Shown here piece after piece: positions 1 to 8,894 of a stretch of 55,603 nt of DNA. Numbering within the stretch: the stretch's first letter is position 1; each line of letters begins with the position of its first letter. Source of the stretch: Roseburia sp. (GTDB taxonomy: Bacteria > Bacillota > Clostridia > Lachnospirales > Lachnospiraceae); the NCBI GenBank assembly GCA_003483745.1, contig DMYD01000053.1, forward strand, positions 1 to 55,603. The letters are read 5' to 3'. Position numbers and translations under genes: made by a program. The notes below the pieces were generated by a model. It did no database searches, was not told the DNA's origin, and worked only from the letters and a program-made list of their open reading frames with translations.

Positions 1-47
1 GACTATTCTTTTTTCACAGCCCCATTTTTTTACTTACAAACTTCTTT

Positions 48-90
48 GCTGCGGTAATTCCTGTATTTTGAATAATAAGTCTACCGCAGC
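48..90. repeat. Inverted repeat downstream of the aminotransferase
   Basis: Perfect 9-bp arms (GCTGCGGTA at 48-56 and TACCGCAGC at 82-90) are separated by 25 AT-rich bases. It lies 18 bp beyond the aminotransferase stop codon. Neither side carries a clear T-run, so it is not a textbook intrinsic terminator; it may be a 3' stabilising stem or a site belonging to the gene to the left, which is outside the window. Confidence 0.4.
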
Positions 91-107
91 GTGTGTAATC
101 CAATCTA

Positions 108-1394
108 TTATTTTTCTTCTAAGATTTTCTCAATACTTGCCAGTTTGACACATACCACAAAAATCTCTGCTGCTGTCGTCAGATCCTCTAAGCTTGGATA
201 AGACGGTGCAATACGGATCACAGAATCTTTTGGATCTTTTCCATACGGGAATGGTGCACCTGCCGGAGTCATCACAACGCCTGCTTTTTTTGCCTTTGCT
301 ACAACATTCTTTGCGCAGCCCTCTAAAGTCTCATATGTGATGAAATAACCACCCTTTGGCTTATACCAGTTTCCTACACCCAGACCGCCAAGTTCTTTGT
401 CGAACATGTCAGTGATCATCTCAAACTTCGGCCGCAGGGATGCTGCATGTTTACGCATATGCTCGGTGATACCGTGAATGTTCTTAAAGAAACGTACATG
501 GCGGAGCTGATTTACCTTATCATGTCCGATGGTCTGAACCTTTAACTGTTTCTTGATATCCTCTAAGTTGTTTGCGGAAGTTGCGATTGCAGCGACACCG
601 GAACCAGGGAATGTGATCTTACTGGTGGAACAGAATTTGTATACCATATCCGGGTTTCCTGCACGCTTACACTCAGCAAGAATCTCAATCAGATGATCCT
701 GGTCGATATCATATAAATGATGTACACAGTAAGCATTATCCCAGTAAATACGGAAATCTTTTGCAGCCGGTTTTAATCTTGCAAAACGACGTACTGTCTC
801 ATCGGAGTATGTGATGCCCTGTGGGTTAGAATACTTCGGAACACACCAGATTCCTTTGATTGCCTCATCTTTGCTGACTAAATCCTCCACCATATCCATA
901 TCCGGGCCGGTTGGCAGCATCGGCACGTTGATCATCTCAATGCCAAAATACTCTGTGATTGCAAAATGTCTGTCATATCCCGGAACCGGGCATAAGAATT
1001 TTACTTTATCTAATTTGCACCATGGAGTACTACCCATAACACCATGTGTCATGGAACGTGCAATCGTATCATACATGATATTTAAACTGGAGTTGCCATA
1101 GATAATGATATTGTCCGGATTACATTCTATCATATCTCCGATAAGCACTTTCGCCTCATGGATACCATCAAGCACACCATAGTTACGGCAGTCTGTTCCG
1201 TCTTCACAGGTCAGATCCACGTAAGATGCTAAAACATCCATCATTCCCATAGACAGATCTAACTGTTCCTGGGATGGCTTTCCTCTGGACATATCAAGTT
1301 TTAATCCGCGCTGCTGGAATTTCTTGTACTCTGCCTCGAGTGATTTTTTTTCGGCTAACAGTTCTTCCTTTGTCATTTCCTGGTAAGATTGCAT
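108..1394 (-). CDS. Type Ic aspartate-aminotransferase-like PLP enzyme
   Basis: A 428-residue fold-type I PLP-dependent aminotransferase of the type Ic group (Asp_aminotransf family), cytoplasmic, likely moving amino groups between aspartate or a related amino acid and 2-oxoglutarate. Visible motifs are YSNPQG near residues 188-193, the cofactor-contacting DNAY near 219-222, the PLP lysine in CSTSKITFPGSG (about K259), and the carboxylate-binding arginine in the VIRIAP stretch near the C-terminus. Length is normal for the group. The start is set by AGAGGAGG about 8 nt upstream. It follows rarA by 38 bp on the same strand and is probably co-transcribed. The exact amino-acid substrate cannot be read from sequence. 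Confidence 0.9.
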   Translation of the reverse strand: MQSYQEMTKEELLAEKKSLEAEYKKFQQRGLKLDMSRGKPSQEQLDLSMGMMDVLASYVDLTCEDGTDCRNYGVLDGIHEAKVLIGDMIECNPDNIIIYGNSSLNIMYDTIARSMTHGVMGSTPWCKLDKVKFLCPVPGYDRHFAITEYFGIEMINVPMLPTGPDMDMVEDLVSKDEAIKGIWCVPKYSNPQGITYSDETVRRFARLKPAAKDFRIYWDNAYCVHHLYDIDQDHLIEILAECKRAGNPDMVYKFCSTSKITFPGSGVAAIATSANNLEDIKKQLKVQTIGHDKVNQLRHVRFFKNIHGITEHMRKHAASLRPKFEMITDMFDKELGGLGVGNWYKPKGGYFITYETLEGCAKNVVAKAKKAGVVMTPAGAPFPYGKDPKDSVIRIAPSYPSLEDLTTAAEIFVVCVKLASIEKILEEK

Positions 1395-1432
1395 TGTTTG
1401 CTTCCTCCTCTTGGTTCGTTATACATTATTTA

Positions 1433-2764
1433 TCATTCATGGGAATATTCCCCTTTGATCTTATGGAAATATTCTCTGATCTGCTTTTCATAACCGTTCT
1501 CTGACGGTCTGTAGAACTTCCGGTCAGTCAGTCCGTCCGGTAGATACTGCTGTTCTACATAATGGTTCGGATAGTCATGTGCATATTTATAACCTATGCC
1601 ATGGCCAAGTTTGGATGATGATTTGTAATGTGCATCCTGTAAATGAGATGGAACCGGTGCAGTCATCGTATTCTTGACTGTCTCCATTGCCTCACTGATC
1701 GCACAGACTGCAGAGTTACTCTTTGGTGCACTCGCCACATAAGTGACTGCCTGTGCTAAAATAATCTGTGCTTCCGGCATTCCGATGCGCTCTACTGCCT
1801 GTGCAGCTGAGGTTGCGACCACAAGTGCCATCGGATCCGCATTGCTCACATCCTCTGAGGCACAGATCATGATCCTTCTTGCGATAAACTTGATATCTTC
1901 TCCCGCATACAGCATCCTCGCTAAATAGTAAACTGCCGCATCCGGATCAGAACCACGCATACTTTTGATAAATGCGGACACCGTGTCATAATGGTTATCA
2001 CCGGACTTATCATACTTTACTACACGCTTCTGGATACATTCAGAAGCAACCGAAAGCGTGATATGTATCAGCCCGTCCTCGCTGCGCTCAGTCGTTAAAA
2101 TTCCAAGCTCCACTGCCGTAAGTGCAGCACGCGCATCTCCATTTGAGATATCTGCAAGAAAATCCAAGGCATCCTCATCAATCACAGCATGGTATGCCCC
2201 CATACCTTTTTGTGTATCATTCACTGCCCGTAAAATAAGAGTCTTGATATCCTCTTTTTCTAAGCTTTTCAGTTCAAAAATGATGGAACGTGAAAGAAGA
2301 GCTCCATTGACTTCAAAATAAGGATTCTCGGTCGTCGCACCGATTAAGATGATAGTTCCATCCTCCACAAACGGTAAAAGATAATCCTGCTGTCCCTTAT
2401 TAAAACGATGAATCTCGTCGATAAACAAAATCGTTTTCTTTCCGAACATCCCCATGTTATTCTTCGCCTTGGAAATGACATCTTCCATGTCCTTTTTTCC
2501 TGCCGAAGTCGCATTCATCTGCAAAAACTCTGCGCTTGTGGAGTTGGCAATGACCTTTGCAAGTGTCGTCTTTCCGGTTCCCGGAGGTCCGTAGAGAATG
2601 ATGGAACTGAGTTTATCTGCCTTGATCGCACGGTACAGTAACTTGTCTTTCCCGATAATATGCTGCTGACCAACCATCTCATCTAACGTGGCCGGCCGCA
2701 GACGCGATGCAAGCGGCGATTCCGTCTCTTTTTTCTGTTCTCTCATATATTCGAATAAATCCAT
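1433..2764 (-). CDS. rarA: Replication-associated recombination ATPase RarA (MgsA)
   Basis: A 443-residue clamp-loader-like AAA+ ATPase that acts at stalled replication forks, interacting in other bacteria with SSB and DNA ends. Walker A (GPPGTGKTT, about 59-67) and Walker B (LFIDEIHRF, about 113-121) are intact, and an arginine-finger region (LLSRSIIFEL) follows. The C-terminal half carries the MgsA tetramerisation region, recognisable by GHGIGYKYAHDYPNHYVEQQ. The reading frame stays open 66 bp further upstream, but the family begins at MDLFEYMREQ and an AGG sits about 10 nt before that ATG, so I use 2764. It is downstream of murD2 with a 229-bp gap that contains a promoter. Confidence 0.93.
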   Translation of the reverse strand: MDLFEYMREQKKETESPLASRLRPATLDEMVGQQHIIGKDKLLYRAIKADKLSSIILYGPPGTGKTTLAKVIANSTSAEFLQMNATSAGKKDMEDVISKAKNNMGMFGKKTILFIDEIHRFNKGQQDYLLPFVEDGTIILIGATTENPYFEVNGALLSRSIIFELKSLEKEDIKTLILRAVNDTQKGMGAYHAVIDEDALDFLADISNGDARAALTAVELGILTTERSEDGLIHITLSVASECIQKRVVKYDKSGDNHYDTVSAFIKSMRGSDPDAAVYYLARMLYAGEDIKFIARRIMICASEDVSNADPMALVVATSAAQAVERIGMPEAQIILAQAVTYVASAPKSNSAVCAISEAMETVKNTMTAPVPSHLQDAHYKSSSKLGHGIGYKYAHDYPNHYVEQQYLPDGLTDRKFYRPSENGYEKQIREYFHKIKGEYSHE

Positions 2765-2911
2765 GTTCCAACCTGTCTTTCTGTTGCGTACATTTGTTCT
2801 TTTTGCATTTTTTATTCTGCAATCTTGCATTTTAAAGTTTTAAAAAACATTTTTTTGCAATAATTCCTGCAAATATGACAGATTTGCTTTTCAAAAATTC
2901 ATTCATCTATT

Positions 2912-2940
2912 ACCATACAGGAATTTTTCCGCTTTTGCAA
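2912..2940 (-). promoter_or_regulatory. Probable sigma-A promoter for rarA
   Basis: On the minus strand a TTGCAA -35 (2935-2940) is separated by 17 bp from a TATGGT -10 (2912-2917), about 150 nt before the rarA start. The spacing is ideal and each hexamer matches 4 or more of 6 consensus positions. The long AT-rich leader after it has no obvious structure. Confidence 0.45.
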
Positions 2941-2993
2941 GACGTAAAATTATTTTCTCTGTTCTGTATGTTTTTTTCTGAAAATCTGTCACT

Positions 2994-4187
2994 TTACTGT
3001 GCAAAAGCATGGACATACTTCTGAAAGGCATCTCCACGCTCCTCAAAGTTTTTAAAATAACCGTAAGATGCCGCTGCCGGTGAAAGAATACATGCCTCTC
3101 CAGGCTGTGTCATCCGGACTGCAGCCTCGACTGCCTGCTCTAAATCTTCGACGTATATACAGTTCTCGCAGTCACCAGCTTCCTCAAAAATACGTTTGCC
3201 AGATGCATATGCACAGATAAATTGAAGTTCTTTGTGTTCCCTGATAAAAGTGATCAAAAGATCATAATTGATTCCGCGGTCCATGCCGCCGATCAGGATC
3301 GTCTTTGCATTCGGAATACTCAGCGCTGCCTCCACAGCTGCCTCCGGAATCGTTGCAATCGAGTCATCATAATAACTGACATCCCGGTAAGTCCCGATAT
3401 ACTGCAGGCGGTGTGGCAGTCCTTCAAACCCTGCCATGCTCTTTCGTACAGCATCTTTCTTACATCCAAGCAATTCTGCCACACACTCCACGAACTGCGC
3501 ATCATACTGATTATGTTCTCCTGCGAGTTTCAGTTCATAATGCACACCCTTTGGCTGATGAAGAACCGTCTTTTTTGCTCCCGTCTCAATTGGAGGTACA
3601 TTTTCCCCGACGAAAAAATAATCTCCATTCTTCTGATATGCTGCAATATGGCTCTTTGCCTCAAAATATTTTTCTACCGTTCCATAATAGTCAAGGTGTT
3701 CCTCATAGAGATTTAAAAAGATTGCAATGTGCGGTGACACATTTGTATGCGCAAGCTGATGGCAGGACATCTCATAAACAATGATCGTGTCTTCTGTCAC
3801 TTCTTCAAAATAATCAAGGCAAGGCTGTCCGATATTTCCAAGGAGTAATACCGGTCTGCCGCTGCATGCTTTTAAAACGGTATAGAGCATCGCAGAGGTC
3901 GTACTTTTTCCTTTGGTTCCGGTGATTCCTATCACCTGATCACGAAACTGCTGTAAAAAAAGCTCCGTCTCTGAGGTGTATTTGGGATTTTCCTCATCCA
4001 TCACAATTCCGGGACTCTTTATGATAAAATCGTACGCGTCCTCATCGATTTCTTCTCTTTTTCCCTCAAATATATCTACAGACGCCGGCTTTGTACATCT
4101 CTGCAAAAAATGTTCTGTCGCTTTGCCCTCTCTGCCGTATCCCCAAATCAAAATCCGCTTTCCATCCAACTCACTGATGATGTCCAT
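2994..4187 (-). CDS. murD2: UDP-MurNAc-L-Ala--glutamate ligase, MurD2-like
   Basis: A 397-residue Mur ligase that adds glutamate to UDP-MurNAc-L-Ala in the cytoplasm. It has an N-terminal nucleotide-binding domain (IWGYGREGKA), the ATP loop GTKGKST (about 90-96), and a C-terminal ligase domain. It is shorter than ordinary MurD (about 450 aa), and its conserved stretches depart from it: YEMSCHQ (about 138-144) replaces the usual ELSSFQL, and DDSIATIPEA replaces DSKATN. These changes, plus the neighbouring MurL-like gene, fit the MurD2 subfamily, which uses L-glutamate. The frame is open 18 bp upstream, but GGAGG lies 7 nt before the chosen ATG. It follows the MurL gene by 78 bp. The alternative is a divergent ordinary MurD. 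Confidence 0.8.
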   Translation of the reverse strand: MDIISELDGKRILIWGYGREGKATEHFLQRCTKPASVDIFEGKREEIDEDAYDFIIKSPGIVMDEENPKYTSETELFLQQFRDQVIGITGTKGKSTTSAMLYTVLKACSGRPVLLLGNIGQPCLDYFEEVTEDTIIVYEMSCHQLAHTNVSPHIAIFLNLYEEHLDYYGTVEKYFEAKSHIAAYQKNGDYFFVGENVPPIETGAKKTVLHQPKGVHYELKLAGEHNQYDAQFVECVAELLGCKKDAVRKSMAGFEGLPHRLQYIGTYRDVSYYDDSIATIPEAAVEAALSIPNAKTILIGGMDRGINYDLLITFIREHKELQFICAYASGKRIFEEAGDCENCIYVEDLEQAVEAAVRMTQPGEACILSPAAASYGYFKNFEERGDAFQKYVHAFAQ

Positions 4188-4265
4188 TCTGTATCCTCCA
4201 TGCACATATGCTAATTTCCTGCATATCCTGCAATTTTCTTTTTAATTTCCAACCAATCCCACTAT

Positions 4266-5591
4266 TTATGCCCGTTTCATAAAATCTTTTAAAATCTGTA
4301 AGAAATGCTCCGGCACCTGGTTTTCAGATACCCACTCTGAGAGCATCTCATCTAACTCTCCCGGTGCAGCTTCGATCGTCTCTTTGTAACGCTCGGTCAA
4401 AAGACTCTTTCCACCGCGTGCAATAAATGTTTTTAATGCAACAAGGACTTCGCGCCTTGTTCCCACACACTCAAACGGTTTGTTCTCCTCAATTCCGGTC
4501 AGTTCTCTGAAGTATAGATCCAGAGAGTCCTTTTCCAGCAGATTTTCCCCGAAGATATGCACCAGTTCTTCCTGTGATAAAAATGGAGTTAAAATGATAT
4601 AGACAAATAAACATTTTGGGCAGTTGCAGCACCAGATTCCCTGTTTGCTTCCTGCATTACAACTCCGGAATACCTCATGATAGCTTTTACATTTGGCAAA
4701 CAGCCACGCGATCTGCATCTCGGTAAGCGGACGCAGGAGACTGAAATAATGAATGTCGGAGTCCGTCACTTTCCTGATATACGATACAAAATCCTGTTCA
4801 AATTCAAAGCTCTTAGAATACTGATGATTGACAAACGAATCCTTCACCGTTGTCTCATTTGCACTTGTCTCATTTGAAAGCACGATGTAACGGTTGCCAC
4901 TTAAAAATGCAGAAATAAATGATGAGAATGCCACAACCGCAGAAAACGGGATATGTCCGTTTAAATACCCTGCTGCATTCAGCTCTAATATTTTTTTATC
5001 AAGAACACGCTTTGCGGCGTAGTCTCCCTGCTTGTGATCACAGACTGCAATGACATTTTTAGTCGTCGCATTGCCATTGATACTATAAGTGGTAATCTTT
5101 TCTCCCTTTAATACTTCAAGAGAAACGACAGAATCCTTTCCACCGCCAACAGATACCAGACATCCGTCATAGGCACGTGTATCATGCATCGGTGCATCCA
5201 CATTCTCCTCGCATTCGATCGTTACAAGTTCTTCTTCCGAAACCACAATCCCATTGCGGTACATAAATTCTCCAAGTCCATTATAATATAACTTTTTCCA
5301 CCATATTTTCTGTTCTGCTGAGAGTGTTCCACAAAGAATCTTCAACTGCTTCGGGCAGGCACATTTCCAGTAACTGATCGTCTCTGCCATTCCAAGATGA
5401 AATGCAAGTGCCTTCAAGATTGTCTCATTGACGCGCTCCTTTGCCGGAAACTCCCACTTTGACTGAAATTCACATAGCCCCGGTATCTCAAAGTGATACA
5501 CGATGCGGTATGCATTTTCGATATACTCTACGGAATAATCTTTATATAAAAAAGAATTGTATTGATTTCTGAAATCCTCAAACTTTGACAA
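4266..5591 (-). CDS. murL: MurL-like UDP-MurNAc-L-Ala-L-Glu epimerase
   Basis: A 441-residue protein resembling MurL, which in Xanthomonas epimerises the terminal L-Glu of UDP-MurNAc-L-Ala-L-Glu to D-Glu using ATP. The evidence is an ATP-pyrophosphatase-type loop VGGGKDS (about 148-154), a conserved NETSAN / FEFEQDF region, and a cysteine cluster CCNCPKC (321-327). The start codon is TTG, chosen because GGAGG sits 7 nt upstream. It is the first gene before murD2, matching the known murD2-murL pairing in reverse order. The C-terminal 100 residues look family-specific. Other PP-loop enzymes (tRNA or amidation functions) are the main alternative. Confidence 0.78.
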   Translation of the reverse strand: MSKFEDFRNQYNSFLYKDYSVEYIENAYRIVYHFEIPGLCEFQSKWEFPAKERVNETILKALAFHLGMAETISYWKCACPKQLKILCGTLSAEQKIWWKKLYYNGLGEFMYRNGIVVSEEELVTIECEENVDAPMHDTRAYDGCLVSVGGGKDSVVSLEVLKGEKITTYSINGNATTKNVIAVCDHKQGDYAAKRVLDKKILELNAAGYLNGHIPFSAVVAFSSFISAFLSGNRYIVLSNETSANETTVKDSFVNHQYSKSFEFEQDFVSYIRKVTDSDIHYFSLLRPLTEMQIAWLFAKCKSYHEVFRSCNAGSKQGIWCCNCPKCLFVYIILTPFLSQEELVHIFGENLLEKDSLDLYFRELTGIEENKPFECVGTRREVLVALKTFIARGGKSLLTERYKETIEAAPGELDEMLSEWVSENQVPEHFLQILKDFMKRA

Positions 5592-5635
5592 CGTAAATCC
5601 TCCATTCCAGACGCGATACGTCCCAGACCTATTTT

Positions 5636-5664
5636 ATTATATGAAATAACCGTCCGCCCTAAAC
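5636..5664 (-). promoter_or_regulatory. Possible promoter for the murL-murD2 pair
   Basis: A TATAAT -10 (minus strand, 5636-5641) has a weak TTTAGG -35 16 bp upstream, and lies about 45 nt before the murL TTG start. An extended -10 (TGCTATGAT) occurs further upstream and is an alternative. Confidence 0.35.
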
Positions 5665-5726
5665 ATCCCTACTGTAAAGCGAACACTAAAATATCATAGC
5701 ACACATCCTTGCAAAAGTCGATAGCA

Positions 5727-5751
5727 GTGGAACGCACAAACGGCGTTCCAC
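5727..5751. repeat. Second stem-loop beyond the htrA terminator
   Basis: Perfect 9-bp arms GTGGAACGC (5727-5735) and GCGTTCCAC (5743-5751) with a 7-nt loop sit directly beyond the htrA terminator T-run on the minus strand, making a tandem hairpin. It may act as a backup terminator or an RNA 3' end stabiliser. Confidence 0.5.
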
Positions 5752-5752
5752 C

Positions 5753-5780
5753 AAAAAAGGAGTGGGCTTTCGCCCACTCC
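5753..5780 (-). terminator. Intrinsic terminator of htrA
   Basis: A perfect 9-bp stem (GGAGTGGGC / GCCCACTCC, loop TTTC, 5759-5780) is followed on the minus strand by six T residues (A-run 5753-5758 on the plus strand). It sits 16 bp after the htrA stop codon. Confidence 0.9.
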
Positions 5781-5796
5781 CTATACGGTCATGCAA

Positions 5797-7347
5797 TTAA
5801 TTTTTCTTGCCAAGTGTTACAGAAATCGTCTGCTCCTGATACTCACCATTCGTAGAACGCTCAATCTTCACATCAACCGTTGTACCTGCTTTATAATACT
5901 CCATTGTAGATGAAAGTTCTTCCATGGAACCAATCTGTTTTCCGTCAAACTCTGTGATGATATCACCTTTCTGGATACCTGCCTGCTCTGCTGCAGAACC
6001 TCCGGTTACCTGTGCAACATAAACACCGGATGGCATGTTATAAGTTTTTGCAACATCATCTGTGACATCGACACCTGCGATACCAAGGTATGCGCTGTCA
6101 GACTCATCTACTTTTTCTTTCGTGATCAGATCATTGATGATCGGTGCTGCCGTATTGATCGGGATCGCATATCCAATACCCTCTACGGAAGTATCGGAAT
6201 ATTTTACAGAGTTGATACCGATAACCTCACCGTTTGCACTGAGTAATGCACCACCACTGTTACCAGGGTTGATTGCTGCATCTGTCTGGATCAGGTCTGC
6301 AGTATAGCTTGTGTCACTCTCTGAATCACTGACAGATACCTGACGGTTCAATGCACTGATATAACCAACGGTTACAGACTGTCCATAACCAAGTGCATTA
6401 CCGATTGCGATACAGGAATTACCAGCTTTTAAGCTGTCAGAATCACCAAGTGTGGCTACTTTAATATTATTCATCGTATCACTTTCAATGCTGCTTAACG
6501 CTACACGGATGACTGCAAGATCTGTAGAAGGATCTGTTCCTTTTACCTCTGCGCTGACTGTTGACTCATCATTAAATGTAACTGTCAGACTGTTTGCACC
6601 GTTTACTACGTGATTATTCGTTGCAATATAAAGATAATTATCATCCTGACTTACGATGATACCGGATCCACAGCTTGTGCTCTCATAAGTCTGTGGCATA
6701 CCGCCCCAGAAACTCTGGTATTCGGTCTCGCTCACATTTGTGATTGCCACGATGGAAGGCATTACGGATGATACAATATCCGATACATCCGTTGCAACAT
6801 AATTCGATGATGTAGAAGTTGCCTCCACTTTGCTGTCTGCTTTTGTCAGGGCATTTTTGCTGCCGTTATCTTCTGCCGCTGTCTCATCATTGCCAAATGC
6901 TTTTGAGGATACAAGATGTACGCCTTCAAATGCTGTACCTGATACCAGTCCAAATACTAAAGCAATGGCTGCACATTTTGCAAGTTTTGTTCCAAATCCC
7001 CCCGGTTTTCTTTCTCTCTTTTTTTTCTGTTTTTTACCGGTCGGCTGTGCATTCTGATAAAATGCTCCACCTGCATTCTGGTATCCGCCATTCTGATAAG
7101 TACCGTTCTGCTGATATCCGGTATTCTGATAGGCACTGTTTTGATATGTGCCGTTCTGCTGATATCCGGTATTCTGCGAATACGGATTGTTGTTACGATA
7201 ATCATTTTCGTAATGGTTTACGTTTCCTTCATTTACATGTTCTGTCTGCTGATTGTTCTGGTTACCGCTATTGTATGAATAGAAGGAATCCGAAGTCCCA
7301 TTCTGATTGTTATTATTGTTATTATTGTTATAATTGTTACCATCCAT
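5797..7347 (-). CDS. htrA: Membrane-anchored HtrA/DegP-type serine protease
   Basis: A 516-residue S1C protease for envelope protein quality control. Order: a cytoplasmic Asn/Gln/Tyr-rich low-complexity segment (1-100) with 16-residue repeats, a basic stretch (105-117), one transmembrane helix (about 123-143), an extracytoplasmic trypsin-like domain and a C-terminal PDZ domain (about 415-510). The catalytic triad reads H246 (ATNNHVVNG), D276 (STDLAVI) and S364 (NPGNSGGAL). AGGAG lies 8 nt before the ATG. It is followed by a strong terminator, so it ends its transcript. The repeat-rich cytoplasmic tail is longer than in Bacillus HtrA; its role is unknown. Confidence 0.93.
   Translation of the reverse strand: MDGNNYNNNNNNNNQNGTSDSFYSYNSGNQNNQQTEHVNEGNVNHYENDYRNNNPYSQNTGYQQNGTYQNSAYQNTGYQQNGTYQNGGYQNAGGAFYQNAQPTGKKQKKKRERKPGGFGTKLAKCAAIALVFGLVSGTAFEGVHLVSSKAFGNDETAAEDNGSKNALTKADSKVEATSTSSNYVATDVSDIVSSVMPSIVAITNVSETEYQSFWGGMPQTYESTSCGSGIIVSQDDNYLYIATNNHVVNGANSLTVTFNDESTVSAEVKGTDPSTDLAVIRVALSSIESDTMNNIKVATLGDSDSLKAGNSCIAIGNALGYGQSVTVGYISALNRQVSVSDSESDTSYTADLIQTDAAINPGNSGGALLSANGEVIGINSVKYSDTSVEGIGYAIPINTAAPIINDLITKEKVDESDSAYLGIAGVDVTDDVAKTYNMPSGVYVAQVTGGSAAEQAGIQKGDIITEFDGKQIGSMEELSSTMEYYKAGTTVDVKIERSTNGEYQEQTISVTLGKKN
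7103..7176. repeat. In-frame 48-bp tandem repeat inside htrA
   Basis: A 26-bp block recurs identically at 7103-7128 and 7151-7176, a 48-bp period. It encodes a 16-residue unit of the form NTGYQQNGTYQN plus four residues in the cytoplasmic tail of HtrA, and degenerate partial copies flank it. The repeat number could vary between strains by slippage. Confidence 0.85.
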
Positions 7348-7457
7348 AACGATTTCTCCTTTCGTATTCGGAATTTCTTTTCCTTTTCTGATTATGAGTG
7401 TACAGAGAAATTGTGTTCTATTTGTGACAAAACAATCAAAAATTTATGTTTTCGTTC

Positions 7458-8891
7458 TCAAATGTAATTTATGATCTGATACAAAAAATTCCAGACCCCC
7501 AGACCTGCAATAATGGAATAAAACAGATCCCGCCATTTCTTTCCCGGAATTTTAAACGCCAGAACCAGGATGATAAACATGTACATCCAGTCTGTCAGAT
7601 AATAAACACGCGCACCGGACGCATAGATCGTCGGTGAAAAATGCATAATTGCTTCACTTGCAATTCCACCAAGCCATACCAGCACAAGAACTGCATTATG
7701 TTTTGAAACCTTCCATATTAATATACCGGTAAACAAAAGAGCCGCGATCCACCAGCACATTGCAAACCAATTTGACGACTGCATTTCTTCCATCCGCGGT
7801 ACCTGATCCAGTCGTACCGTAATATCCGCAATATGCAATCCACAGTCTGAGAATATTTTGATTCCTAAAAATGGAAGTAACGCAGTAACAGAAAATATGC
7901 ATGCCCCAGCCATGCATACCATATCTGACGGTTTTCTTTCATCTTTACCCAAAATATGCAGGATTCCCGCCAGCCAGATTCCGAATAACAACAGACGGTT
8001 TTCATTTGCAAAAGAAGAAATCAGCCATTGAACCGTAATAAAAAGATGCTCTCCAAATGAAAGCTGCTCATACTGTGGCATCCAGTTCTGTACTTCCGAT
8101 ACAACACGGATATCATTTCCCGGTGCCAGAAACAGAATTACAAACGCCACTACCGTTACCGCCGTCTGTATGATAAGAAGGAAATTCCTTCGTTTTTCAT
8201 CCTTTCTGTATAAACGTTTCTTCTGTGCACCAGTCAGATTTCTGATCCACTCTGCCTTTGCGTACTTTCTCAGCAAAACCACAAGAACTGCCAACATCTC
8301 AAATGTCACAAGCACTGCTGCCATCTGCTCGATCGACATACTTGCAAGAACCGCACAGGGGATGGAATAAAAAAACTGCCAGGGATGATTATGCATTGCA
8401 TGATTATCTCCTGCATCAAACACAAGATCTGCAACCGGAACCAGTGCCCAGATTCCGCAGGTAAACGACCAGGTATAAAAAATAGAGCCATTGATCCAGA
8501 CTGCAGCATATCCAACCGTCATTATCGCCATCAGGAGATAACCACAGACAACCGTAAGTGTCGCGCCCGGCAGAAATTTTTCTGTATGGATCCCCGCTGC
8601 TTTTTCTGCCAGTTTCAACACACCACAGGGAAGAAGAACAAGCATCAGGGCATTTACAATACGCCAGAACCAGATTCCAAGTGAAAATGTAATATATACC
8701 ATCGCTTCCCCGGACATTCTGCCAACCCACGTTGTATAACGCCAGCTTAAATATTCCAGAAATCCCATTTCATGTGTATACTGATAAAAAAAGGCATCGT
8801 CGCCATCAGAATATCCCACCTGCGTCAGCAGGAGGAATGCTCCAAAAAACATCAATGCCCAAAATAAAACTTTTTTAGAAGTGTCTTTCAT
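7458..8891 (-). CDS. Polytopic membrane protein, DUF6056-like
   Basis: A 477-residue membrane protein with about 11 hydrophobic segments, the first just after MKDTSKK. The N-terminal motif YSDGDDAFFYQY followed by WRYTTWVGRMSGEA resembles DUF6056 proteins, which look like GT-C-fold enzymes: an acidic pair in the first extracytoplasmic loop. A role in moving a sugar from a polyprenyl carrier onto a surface glycan is therefore plausible but inferred. It starts 3 bp after the preceding glycosyltransferase stop, so the two are translationally linked in the glycan operon. Confidence 0.7.
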   Translation of the reverse strand: MKDTSKKVLFWALMFFGAFLLLTQVGYSDGDDAFFYQYTHEMGFLEYLSWRYTTWVGRMSGEAMVYITFSLGIWFWRIVNALMLVLLPCGVLKLAEKAAGIHTEKFLPGATLTVVCGYLLMAIMTVGYAAVWINGSIFYTWSFTCGIWALVPVADLVFDAGDNHAMHNHPWQFFYSIPCAVLASMSIEQMAAVLVTFEMLAVLVVLLRKYAKAEWIRNLTGAQKKRLYRKDEKRRNFLLIIQTAVTVVAFVILFLAPGNDIRVVSEVQNWMPQYEQLSFGEHLFITVQWLISSFANENRLLLFGIWLAGILHILGKDERKPSDMVCMAGACIFSVTALLPFLGIKIFSDCGLHIADITVRLDQVPRMEEMQSSNWFAMCWWIAALLFTGILIWKVSKHNAVLVLVWLGGIASEAIMHFSPTIYASGARVYYLTDWMYMFIILVLAFKIPGKKWRDLFYSIIAGLGVWNFLYQIINYI

Positions 8892-8894
8892 AAT

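Noticed and set aside
7103..7176. CRISPR-like or mobile repeat
   Set aside because: The 48-bp period is in frame inside htrA and encodes low-complexity protein repeats.
7690..8730. Several overlapping frames within the DUF6056 gene
   Set aside because: All are shorter, lack ribosome sites and overlap a continuous membrane-protein frame that is translationally linked to its upstream gene.
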